Shown here: positions 1 through 6,309 of the stretch, one piece after another
Layout: every line of letters begins with the position of its first letter
Numbering within the stretch: the stretch's first letter is position 1
Source of the DNA: Bacteroidales bacterium
Lineage (GTDB): Bacteria; Bacteroidota; Bacteroidia; Bacteroidales; UBA7960
Length of the DNA stretch: 8,180 nt
Assembly (NCBI GenBank): GCA_007120675.1
Contig: SKNE01000142.1
Location: 1 to 8,180 of the forward strand
Direction of reading: 5' to 3'
Made by a program: the position numbers and the translations under genes
Notes under the pieces: model-generated
The model's input: the letters and a program-made list of their open reading frames with translations, nothing else
Database searches by the model: none
Told to the model about the DNA's origin: nothing

Positions 1-1782
1 GCTGTCCAGCTCAAAGACAAGCCTTTCTTCGTATCCACCCAAGTCATCGCTGGTTGCTTCGCTGAATACAACCTGCCGTAAACTCAGCTCCCCTTCCATG
101 TCGTCCAGGGAGGCAGCCCTGGCATTGATCAAAACGTGTGCTGAGAGGATGGCATCTGCTTGCGGGTTTGGCTGGAAGACATTCATCTTCGTCAGGTTGG
201 CCCGGTCAATATAGGCAATGAAGTCGTAAACCGGCACCTCTTCCTCCAGGTTGACCGTACCGGCAAAATCCAGGAAAATATGGGGGTCATCCACCCTGAA
301 GGCGCCAGAAAACTTCCGTTGCAGGAATTCTCCGTTAAGGGCGATGCTCTCGTAGGACCGGTCGAGCAGGTCAACCGATGCAATATACGCTGCCATGTGC
401 ATGTTCAGGTAATCCAGTTCAAAGCCCGAACCACTGATTTCGGCCTCCATGTTGAGCTTGCCCAACAAGTCGGGTCTCCCCGTGAGCACACCCATGTTCA
501 GTTCGCTTGTACGAACGGCGCCCTGGTAAGCATACTTATCCGCCCCCGGCTCCTTGTGCATCTCCATATTGATGTCCACCGCCCCTATGGCGGTCAACAG
601 CTCACCCCGGGCTGAAAAACGTTCCGGGGAACCTTGCAGCTTGCCTGAAAAGGAGAGCTCTCCCAGCTCATTGATGTATGGCGGAAAGCCAGGCAGGTGT
701 GCCTCCAGGCCTTCAGGAAGCTTCAGGCCGGTCAACTCATTGATATGGCTCTGAAACCGGTCCATTTGCACATACAGTTCAGTGGATGGCCAATGGAAGA
801 GCCCTTCTATCCGGAGATCCCCCTCCAGCCTGGTATGGTCTCCGTAGGTCATCACCAGCTGGCTGATGGCTGCCTGCCCTTCGTATCCCTCAACGAGCCC
901 CTGCAGATGAACAACCTCCTCAAAACCGTACAGGGAGGGGATAAAATAGCCCAGGTGGTCCAGGTCGACCGTTGATTCACGGACATGGAGACTGTAGCGC
1001 AGGTCTTCCAGGAAACGCCGGGCATCCAATGCCTGGTGTTCCACTGCCAGGTCAAAACGCAGGTTCGACAGGCCTGACCTGAAAATAAAATCCTCCACAC
1101 TGCTCCGCTCACGACCGATGTTGAATGCACCAGAGAGGTGGTTCAGAAGAAAGCCTGAAGATTCATGGTAATACAGGTGGTCAAGCCGGAAAGTGAATTC
1201 ATCCATCTGCAGGGCAATGTCGTGCATGGAGAGGTTCAGGTCGCTGACAAAGAAATTGTCCGGGTTAAAGCCTTCCGCCGTATGCTGCCTGTTCTCATCC
1301 TGATGCCGGAAAGAGGCTTCCGAGAGTTCCAGGGCCAGGCACTTCACGTCCCAGGGCCTCCTTTCCCGGTCCTGGGAGCCGGCATCACTGAAATAGTCCA
1401 GCAGAAACTGGACATTGTAGTGCGTCTCCCCCTCTTCACGGGAAAGCTCCAATGCCGCCCCATTTAAATGTAAGTTATTGATAACAAGCAACCTGTTGGA
1501 CAGTGAAAACTGACCGATCCGCAACGACATCCTGTCCACCTCCAGGAGGTTTCCGCCCGACTGGTCCTTCATCGTTACACCCTTCAGCACCAGTCCACGG
1601 GACAGGCTGAGGTCGACCCCTTCAACGGCTATTTGCGTTTGGAGCTCACCCGACAGGTAGTCGGTCAGGTGGCTTACCAGGTAAGTCTGCACCCTGGCGC
1701 TTTGCAGCAGGGCATAAAGCAAGAGGGGCAGCACGACCAGTGCCACCAGCAGCGCGAGCCAGATTTTTCCTCTTTTTTTAAT
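1..1782 (-). CDS. tamB: TamB/AsmA-like translocation and assembly module protein, N-terminal part (runs off left edge)
   Basis: The minus-strand frame is open from the left edge to about 1782 (~594 codons); the C-terminal part, including any TamB C-terminal domain, lies outside the window. The protein begins with a basic stretch (KKRGK) and one hydrophobic segment at about residues 7-26, a signal-anchor typical of TamB/AsmA-family proteins. After it come 'VQTYLVSHLTDYLSG' and long beta-type repeats, with the family-like pattern 'LLGKLNMEAEISGSGF' near residue 440. Family knowledge: these proteins span the periplasm from the inner membrane and serve outer-membrane protein assembly or lipid transport. 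No ATG, GTG or TTG is in frame between the upstream TGA and the anchor. I placed the start at ATT (1782-1780) because GGAGG lies 8 bases upstream; a -1 shift from TTG 1814 is the alternative. The gene is divergent from tsaD. The family call is fairly sure; the start is not. Confidence 0.88.
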   Translation of the reverse strand, partial: MKKRGKIWLALLVALVVLPLLLYALLQSARVQTYLVSHLTDYLSGELQTQIAVEGVDLSLSRGLVLKGVTMKDQSGGNLLEVDRMSLRIGQFSLSNRLLVINNLHLNGAALELSREEGETHYNVQFLLDYFSDAGSQDRERRPWDVKCLALELSEASFRHQDENRQHTAEGFNPDNFFVSDLNLSMHDIALQMDEFTFRLDHLYYHESSGFLLNHLSGAFNIGRERSSVEDFIFRSGLSNLRFDLAVEHQALDARRFLEDLRYSLHVRESTVDLDHLGYFIPSLYGFEEVVHLQGLVEGYEGQAAISQLVMTYGDHTRLEGDLRIEGLFHWPSTELYVQMDRFQSHINELTGLKLPEGLEAHLPGFPPYINELGELSFSGKLQGSPERFSARGELLTAIGAVDINMEMHKEPGADKYAYQGAVRTSELNMGVLTGRPDLLGKLNMEAEISGSGFELDYLNMHMAAYIASVDLLDRSYESIALNGEFLQRKFSGAFRVDDPHIFLDFAGTVNLEEEVPVYDFIAYIDRANLTKMNVFQPNPQADAILSAHVLINARAASLDDMEGELSLRQVVFSEATSDDLGGYEERLVFELDS

Positions 1783-1789
1783 ATCTTTG
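1782..1789 (+). promoter_or_regulatory. Candidate Bacteroidota -7 promoter element for tsaD
   Basis: TATCTTTG on the plus strand matches the Bacteroidota sigma-ABfr -7 consensus TAnnTTTG exactly and lies 43 bases before the tsaD ATG, giving an expected leader of roughly 35-40 bases. I see no clean TTTG -33 box at the expected distance, only a T run at 1764-1768, so this is a half-match. The element overlaps the translation start region of the opposing tamB gene. Confidence 0.35.
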
Positions 1790-1790
1790 C

Positions 1791-1795
1791 CCTCC
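1791..1795 (-). promoter_or_regulatory. Shine-Dalgarno-like GGAGG upstream of the tamB ATT codon
   Basis: On the minus strand GGAGG is followed by 8 bases (GCAAAGAT) and then ATT at 1782-1780, a normal ribosome-binding spacing. It is the main sequence support for a non-canonical ATT start of the TamB-like gene. A strong Shine-Dalgarno also precedes the TTG-started lipoprotein gene in this window, so such sites do occur in this genome. Confidence 0.45.
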
Positions 1796-1832
1796 GTTCT
1801 AAGCGCGTAATCAACTGCCAGCAGACCCTGTC

Positions 1833-2846
1833 ATGAGTATATTTATACTTGGTATCGAATCTTCATGTGATGACACTTCTGCGGCTGTGATAAGAGATCG
1901 CAAAATTCTTGCCAACCTGATTGCCAATCAGGATATTCATAAGGATTTCGGGGGTGTGGTCCCGGAGCTGGCATCCAGGGCACATCAAAAGAACATTATT
2001 CCTGTCATTGACAGGGCCTTATCAGTGGCAAATATACATAAAAAACAGATCAGTGCCATAGCTTACACCAATGGTCCGGGCCTGCTGGGATCGCTGCTCG
2101 TGGGCACCAGTTTTGCCAAGGCCTTTGCACTGGCCCTTCACATCCCTCTCATCACAGTGAACCACATGCACGCCCATATCCTGGCCCATTTCATAGACGA
2201 CCCCGGCCAGGAGGTGCCACCTTTTCCCTTTCTGTGCCTGACGGTATCCGGCGGACACACACAGATTGTCCTGGTTAACAGCCACCGCGACATGAAGGTG
2301 GTGGGGCAGACCATTGATGATGCTGCCGGGGAGGCATTCGACAAGGCAGCCAAGATCATGGGGCTACCCTATCCCGGGGGGCCGCTCATTGACCGCTACG
2401 CCGGATCGGGTGATCCAGGCTCATTCCGCTTTCCACACCCCCGCGTGCCGGGGCTGGACTACAGTTTTAGCGGACTAAAGACCTCTATCCTGTATTTTCT
2501 GCGCGACAAACTAAAAGAGACCCCTTCATTCATCCAGGATAACATTCACGACCTGTCTGCCTCGATCCAGCAGGCCATCGTAGACATCCTCATGCACAAA
2601 CTGCGCCTGGCTTCCCGGCAGTTTGGCATCAGGCACGTGGCCATGGCGGGAGGCGTATCGGCCAACTCCTCGCTCAGGAAAGCCTTTCAGCAGGAAAAGG
2701 AAAAGGGGGACTGGGAAGTCTATATTCCACGGTTTGAATACTGCACCGACAATGCGGCGATGATCGCCATCGCCGGTTATTATCAATACCTCGAAGGCGA
2801 TTTTGCGCCGCAGGATACCGTGCCTTTCACCCGCTATCAGTCCTGA
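1833..2846 (+). CDS. tsaD: tRNA N6-adenosine threonylcarbamoyltransferase TsaD
   Basis: The 337-residue product has the usual length for bacterial TsaD (Kae1/Gcp/YgjD family, ASKHA fold). It opens with the nucleotide-binding signature 'GIESSCDDTSAAV' (residues 7-19). The metal-binding motif HMHAH gives His111 and His115, and Asp306 in 'CTDNAAM' is the expected third ligand. 'SGGHTQ', 'DDAAGEAFDKAAK', 'YPGGPLID' and 'AGGVSAN' are further family signatures. Family knowledge: in the cytoplasm, with TsaB and TsaE, it transfers the threonylcarbamoyl group from threonylcarbamoyl-AMP to A37 of ANN-reading tRNAs (t6A); the step is usually essential. The ATG at 1833 has no Shine-Dalgarno, which is common in Bacteroidota. 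The start is about 50 bases from that of the divergent tamB. The 3' end overlaps the convergent lipoprotein gene by 10 bases. The gene appears intact. Confidence 0.97.
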   Translation: MSIFILGIESSCDDTSAAVIRDRKILANLIANQDIHKDFGGVVPELASRAHQKNIIPVIDRALSVANIHKKQISAIAYTNGPGLLGSLLVGTSFAKAFALALHIPLITVNHMHAHILAHFIDDPGQEVPPFPFLCLTVSGGHTQIVLVNSHRDMKVVGQTIDDAAGEAFDKAAKIMGLPYPGGPLIDRYAGSGDPGSFRFPHPRVPGLDYSFSGLKTSILYFLRDKLKETPSFIQDNIHDLSASIQQAIVDILMHKLRLASRQFGIRHVAMAGGVSANSSLRKAFQQEKEKGDWEVYIPRFEYCTDNAAMIAIAGYYQYLEGDFAPQDTVPFTRYQS

Positions 2847-3679
2847 GGCTCATCCTCCTCGCCAGCCGGTGGGGTGATACGGATAAAGGGCGGATGATCC
2901 TTCTCCCTGATCACATGCTCCTCCATATCATAGTGGTAATAGCGTCCGGGATCCCTGCCGGCGCGCTCCCTGAGGTAAACATTCAGCAGGTGGTCAAAGA
3001 TATTCTGCGCCTGTTGCTTTGCCGAAAAATAGGCCAGGTCGTAAAGGTCTTCCTCACTAAGGGGGTAGCGCTGCGGATCAAAGCGCACACTGCCATCACG
3101 CATCCTGACGAAACGCCCTTCCACGTAGTCGCTTGTGGCATGAACACCAAACAGGACCTCCATCTCAAAGTCGGGATCGTGGCGCTTCATGAACTCAAAC
3201 CATACATTATTTTCCAGCACGCTTATGGTGGTTCGTCCCACGTAACGGGTATAGCCTGAGCGGCCAACAAACACCTCCTCCTCCTGGTATTCAAACAATT
3301 CCATCTGTGCCAGCACAAAGAGATAGGCGGGTTTTTCCAGGGAGAAGAACTCATCCAGCTGATCGGGGCCGTAGTGGTTGATGTGAAGCAGGTCGAGATG
3401 GTACCTGAGTGAGTGCATGAAACGCGCAATGAAGAGCGAATCATCCACCAGCCCGACAAATTGTGCCCCTGGGTGATCTGGACCGGAAAATTCTGAGGCG
3501 GGCACACTGTCGGGATGTTCGGCTGAAAAAGTCTTGATCAAAGCCGGCGGAGGCAACACCAGCACATGAATATCCGTCTCGTCCATTACAAAACGGTGGG
3601 CGTATTGCAGGCTACCTGCACACGCCAGCATGCTGGCGGCGAAAAACAGGAATGGCACTATTTTCAATGATGCCTTCAA
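2837..3679 (-). CDS. Putative lipoprotein of unknown function, TTG start
   Basis: I do not recognise the family. The 280-residue product starts with a lipoprotein signal peptide: basic residues (K2, K6), a hydrophobic core 'IVPFLFFAAS' and a lipobox-like 'MLAC', with Cys20 as the expected lipidated residue. The residues after Cys (AGS) lack the acidic or lysine-rich pattern linked to surface export in Bacteroidota, so a periplasm-facing outer-membrane lipoprotein is my inference. The mature part is rich in acidic and aromatic residues, has no further membrane segment and ends in an acidic tail. The start is TTG (3679-3677): an in-frame TAA lies just upstream, no ATG is available, and AAGGAGGTGA precedes it. 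The gene follows the flavodiiron gene by 15 bases and is probably translationally coupled to it. Its stop lies inside the end of tsaD. Confidence 0.85.
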   Translation of the reverse strand: MKASLKIVPFLFFAASMLACAGSLQYAHRFVMDETDIHVLVLPPPALIKTFSAEHPDSVPASEFSGPDHPGAQFVGLVDDSLFIARFMHSLRYHLDLLHINHYGPDQLDEFFSLEKPAYLFVLAQMELFEYQEEEVFVGRSGYTRYVGRTTISVLENNVWFEFMKRHDPDFEMEVLFGVHATSDYVEGRFVRMRDGSVRFDPQRYPLSEEDLYDLAYFSAKQQAQNIFDHLLNVYLRERAGRDPGRYYHYDMEEHVIREKDHPPFIRITPPAGEEDEPQD

Positions 3680-3686
3680 TGCACTG

Positions 3687-3696
3687 TCACCTCCTT
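3687..3696 (-). promoter_or_regulatory. Strong Shine-Dalgarno for the TTG-started lipoprotein gene
   Basis: AAGGAGGTGA on the minus strand is a near-perfect complement of the 16S rRNA 3' end. Its two leading A's belong to the TAA stop codon of the upstream flavodiiron gene (3697-3695). The GGAGG core is 10 bases from the TTG at 3679. This site decides the start of the lipoprotein gene and suggests terminating ribosomes re-initiate there. It stands out because the tsaD, GAPDH and flavodiiron starts lack such a motif. Confidence 0.8.
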
Positions 3697-4927
3697 ACGT
3701 TTGCTTGCCATTGAGTTGTTCACCAATTTTCCTGCCATAATCATAACAAAGGGCGAATTCATCTTCATGGGGGGTAAACTTCACGAACACCCCTTCATCC
3801 ACTACTTTGAGCTTCAGGTTCGACAGCGTTGCATTGATGATTTTGCCTGCCTCTCCGCTCCAGCCATAAGAGCCAAATGACCCTGCCAGCTTGCGGTTGT
3901 CGCGGATGGGACTGATCACGGCAAATAGCTTGTAGATTGGCAAAAGAATATTCTGGTTGATGGTGGGACACCCCACCACGATGGCGCTGCTTTTGGCCAC
4001 ACGTTCGTCCACATCGCCCAGTGCCATGGTTTCGATATCGGCCACCTCCACCTGGAAATCCCCGCTGCTTTGGATCCCCTTGGCAATGGCTTCAGCCATC
4101 AGACCGGTATTGTGGTAAGCAGACACGTAGGGGATGAAGACGTGGTTTGCCTGGGGTGTCTGCACAGCGGCCTTGGCATACTCCTCCGACAGGTCAACCC
4201 ATTTCTTCCAGTCCTTCATCAGCAATGGCCCGTGGCCTGTCAGTACAGCATTGATCTCCAGGGGCCTGATCTTTTGGATCGCTTTCAGCATGAACTTGCT
4301 GAATGGTTTCAGGATGACATCGAAATAGTATTTGAAGGCATCACTGAAGTCGCCCACCCGGTCATCATACATATCGGGGTGGGCGTAATGACAGCCAAAA
4401 GAGTCGCATGTGAACAGCAGCTTATCCTCCTCCAGGTAGGTGTACATGCTGTCGGGCCAGTGCAGGTTGGGAGCCGATAGGAAGCGCAGTGTTTTGTTTC
4501 CCAGGTCCAGGCTGTCCCCATCCTTTACAACCAGGTGTTTGAAGTCCTTCCCCAGGAAGTCTTTCAGGTACTGGATGGCCAGCCGGCTGCCCACGACGGT
4601 GGCTTCCGGTGCCAGCTCCAGCACCCTGGCCAGGTTGCCGCTGTGATCGGGCTCCGTGTGATTAAGTATGATATACTCCAGGTCTTTTGGGTCACCCACT
4701 TGTTTGAGCTTCTTGAGAAACACATCCCAAAACTTCGCTTTGGTGGTCTCCACGAGGGCTTTTTTATGGGCGTCGATAAAGTAGGCGTTGTAGGTTGTAC
4801 CGTATTCCGTTTCCATCACCACATCGAAGGTGACGATGTCGTAATCCAGCACGCCCACCCACTTCACATCCGGACTCACGGGCAGCACCTCCGTATCGGG
4901 TCTCTTCAAATCTTCCATTTTCGTCAT
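3695..4927 (-). CDS. fprA: Class A flavodiiron protein (oxygen / nitric oxide reductase)
   Basis: The 410-residue protein has the two-domain layout and length of minimal (class A) flavodiiron proteins. The N-terminal metallo-beta-lactamase-like domain (about residues 20-255) carries the diiron ligands His90, Glu92, Asp94 and His95 in 'NHTEPDHSGN', His156 in 'LHWPDSM', Asp175 in 'TCDSFGCH' and His232 in 'TGHGP'. The C-terminal flavodoxin domain (about 263-405) shows FMN-loop-like motifs 'YVSAYHNTGLMAEAI', 'GCPTINQN' and 'GSFGSYGWSGEAGK'. Family knowledge: these soluble cytoplasmic enzymes reduce O2 to water or NO to N2O, usually with electrons from rubredoxin, and protect anaerobes. No rubredoxin or rubredoxin reductase gene is in the window. 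The ATG at 4927 is used; Met4 (4918) is also possible. The gene lies 59 bases after GAPDH and 15 before the lipoprotein gene. No residue I would call essential is missing. Confidence 0.95.
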   Translation of the reverse strand: MTKMEDLKRPDTEVLPVSPDVKWVGVLDYDIVTFDVVMETEYGTTYNAYFIDAHKKALVETTKAKFWDVFLKKLKQVGDPKDLEYIILNHTEPDHSGNLARVLELAPEATVVGSRLAIQYLKDFLGKDFKHLVVKDGDSLDLGNKTLRFLSAPNLHWPDSMYTYLEEDKLLFTCDSFGCHYAHPDMYDDRVGDFSDAFKYYFDVILKPFSKFMLKAIQKIRPLEINAVLTGHGPLLMKDWKKWVDLSEEYAKAAVQTPQANHVFIPYVSAYHNTGLMAEAIAKGIQSSGDFQVEVADIETMALGDVDERVAKSSAIVVGCPTINQNILLPIYKLFAVISPIRDNRKLAGSFGSYGWSGEAGKIINATLSNLKLKVVDEGVFVKFTPHEDEFALCYDYGRKIGEQLNGKQT

Positions 4928-4980
4928 GATAATTCAAATTGATTCTTTAACCATTATTTATTCGGGATAAACGCTGCACT

Positions 4981-4997
4981 GCCTGCTTATTGCAGGC
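4981..4997 (-). other. Small hairpin spanning the GAPDH stop codon
   Basis: GCCTGC, a 5-base loop and GCAGGC form a perfect 6-bp stem, and the TAA stop codon of GAPDH sits in the loop. No T run follows on the minus strand (the next bases are AGTGCAGCG), so it is not a standard intrinsic terminator. It could be a weak processing or stability element before the flavodiiron gene, or chance. Confidence 0.25.
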
Positions 4998-6237
4998 CCT
5001 GGTCCAGGTACTGAATCAGTTTACCCATGGTGGTAACGTAACTTCCGTATTCATTATCGTACCATCCAAAGATCTTTGCATGGGTAACAGGCAGGTGCAG
5101 GTCTTTGTTTACACTGACACCCATGGCTGCCAGGGCTGATTCGGGCAGGCTGATGAAGCCTGTCCTGGTATGTGTCTCATGTCCCTCGATCACCACTGCA
5201 GCCGGGAAGCCCATCATATCGGCCGACACATTTTGTTTCTTACTGAATACCAGCAACCCCTTCTGCTGTCCACCCGCCGCCTCGCTGTAAATCTTGTCCA
5301 GCAAGTTTTTGGTGATGACGGCATCACCGGTCTCTGTCAGCCTGGAGTTGAAGGTGAGGTTCAAAATGATCAGGGAGACAGTGTTGGTTGGGATGCGTAC
5401 CGAGTCGGCCATGAAGCCAATCTCTTCAATCTGCGGCATGATCTTTTCCAGCGCTTTGGCCGCCCCCGTAGTCGACAGGATGATGTTGTTCAGCACCGAG
5501 CGGTTCTTTCTCAGGTCGCTGGCTGCTGCCTTTGGCACGGCATCCAGCACATTCTGTGTGTTGGTGGCTGCGTGCACGGTCGACATGGACGCGGTGAGAA
5601 TCTGCGAGGTTTCCTCGGTTTGGAGGAGGGGGAAGAGCATATGCGCCAGGCCTGTGGTGGTGCAGCTGGCGGCTGATATGATGCGGTGTCGTCCGGCGTC
5701 CAGCTCCAGGTGGTTGATGCCATACACCATCATGGCGCTGTCTTCGGGCATCTTCCTGGTTTTGTCCTTGATTTTAAAAGGGGCACTCAGCACCACCATA
5801 TCGGCGCCGGCCTCAAGGTGTCCGCGCAAGCTGCCCCCCTCCCTGGCAGCCCCTGCGGTGGGATCGGTAAAACGGCCGGTACAGTCTACCACAATACGCA
5901 CCCCGTAATCTTTCCAGGGGATGTTCGCCGGATTGCGTTCGCTGCGCAGGAGCTGAATCAGGAAGCCATCATAGGCCAGCAGGCCTTTCTCTTCGTCCAA
6001 CACTTCAAAGCCGGCACCTTTCCCTGAGTAGCCATGGAGAAAACGGTCCAGGCTGCCATAGGTGCTGTCGGTCTCCATCACCTGGATCATATGATGGAGA
6101 GAGGTGCCAACCTCCCGCCCCACATTGATGACCACGCCTTCAAAGTGGCGATGCACCAGCTGGTTCCAGAGTGTCAGTTTGCCAATTCGGCCCAGACCGT
6201 TAATTCCGAGAAGGTGTTTGTTTTTTCGTATTTCCAT
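4987..6237 (-). CDS. gap: Divergent glyceraldehyde-3-phosphate dehydrogenase family protein
   Basis: From the ATG at 6237 the protein has 416 residues, against about 335 for classical GAPDH. The upstream in-frame ATG at 6285 would add 16 hydrophobic residues before the Rossmann fold and overlap a terminator-like hairpin, so I rejected it. Visible are the NAD(P)-binding 'GINGLGRIGK' (11-20), catalytic Cys192 in 'SAASCTTTGLA', catalytic His222 in 'STVHAATNTQNVLD', 'STTGAAKAL' (255-263) and Arg281 in 'VRIPTNTVS' for substrate phosphates, and 'WYDNEYG' near the end. Family knowledge: oxidative phosphorylation of glyceraldehyde 3-phosphate to 1,3-bisphosphoglycerate, or the reverse, in the cytoplasm. 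Oddities: the aspartate that normally selects NAD after the second strand is replaced ('VVINVGRE'), that loop is longer, and residues around the cysteine differ from the canonical 'SNASCTTNC'. It may be a second GAPDH with another cofactor or substrate. Confidence 0.88.
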   Translation of the reverse strand: MEIRKNKHLLGINGLGRIGKLTLWNQLVHRHFEGVVINVGREVGTSLHHMIQVMETDSTYGSLDRFLHGYSGKGAGFEVLDEEKGLLAYDGFLIQLLRSERNPANIPWKDYGVRIVVDCTGRFTDPTAGAAREGGSLRGHLEAGADMVVLSAPFKIKDKTRKMPEDSAMMVYGINHLELDAGRHRIISAASCTTTGLAHMLFPLLQTEETSQILTASMSTVHAATNTQNVLDAVPKAAASDLRKNRSVLNNIILSTTGAAKALEKIMPQIEEIGFMADSVRIPTNTVSLIILNLTFNSRLTETGDAVITKNLLDKIYSEAAGGQQKGLLVFSKKQNVSADMMGFPAAVVIEGHETHTRTGFISLPESALAAMGVSVNKDLHLPVTHAKIFGWYDNEYGSYVTTMGKLIQYLDQGLQ

Positions 6238-6283
6238 GACATGAATCGGTTTATGTAATGTCAACAAAACAAAGATCGTTTGC

Positions 6284-6309
6284 ACCGGGCCGTTGCTCCG
6301 GCTCCCGGT
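6284..6309 (-). terminator. Terminator-like hairpin after the PPDK-like gene
   Basis: Starting at the last base of the TAA stop codon, the minus strand reads ACCGG, a GA bulge, GCCG, loop GAGCAA, CGGC, CCGGT: nine GC-rich base pairs interrupted by one bulge. A T-rich stretch with CTTTGTTTTGTT follows, but about nine bases after the stem rather than directly. It may act as an imperfect intrinsic terminator separating the PPDK-like gene from GAPDH. Confidence 0.4.

Noticed and set aside
160..1467. Several plus-strand open frames of 66-151 codons across the left part.
   Set aside because: They are antisense to one continuous TamB-like frame with sensible protein sequence; they have no recognisable domains.
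1633..1836. Plus-strand 67-codon open frame ending at the tsaD start (ATGA overlap).
   Set aside because: It lies antisense to the well-supported TamB-like N-terminus, and its product resembles no family. The ATGA overlap with tsaD is probably coincidence.
1837..1848. Inverted repeat GTATA-TT-TATAC at codons 2-6 of tsaD, considered as an operator.
   Set aside because: Five-base AT-rich arms inside early codons are easily explained by the usual AT bias after start codons, and there is no second copy nearby.
4928..4945. TCAATTTG just before the flavodiiron ATG as a -7 promoter box.
   Set aside because: It has one mismatch to TAnnTTTG and lies so close to the ATG that the transcript would be almost leaderless; no TTTG -33 box is at the right distance.
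6238..6283. Promoter for GAPDH in the 71-base gap (TTGACA and TTTG words).
   Set aside because: Neither a TAnnTTTG box nor a correctly spaced -10/-35 pair follows the TTGACA or TTTG words, so no promoter can be supported by eye.
6238..6285. Longer GAPDH reading frame from the ATG at 6285 (16 extra residues).
   Set aside because: The added residues are hydrophobic and precede a Rossmann fold that normally begins within a few residues of the start. This ATG also lies at the foot of the terminator-like hairpin. The ATG at 6237 fits the family better.
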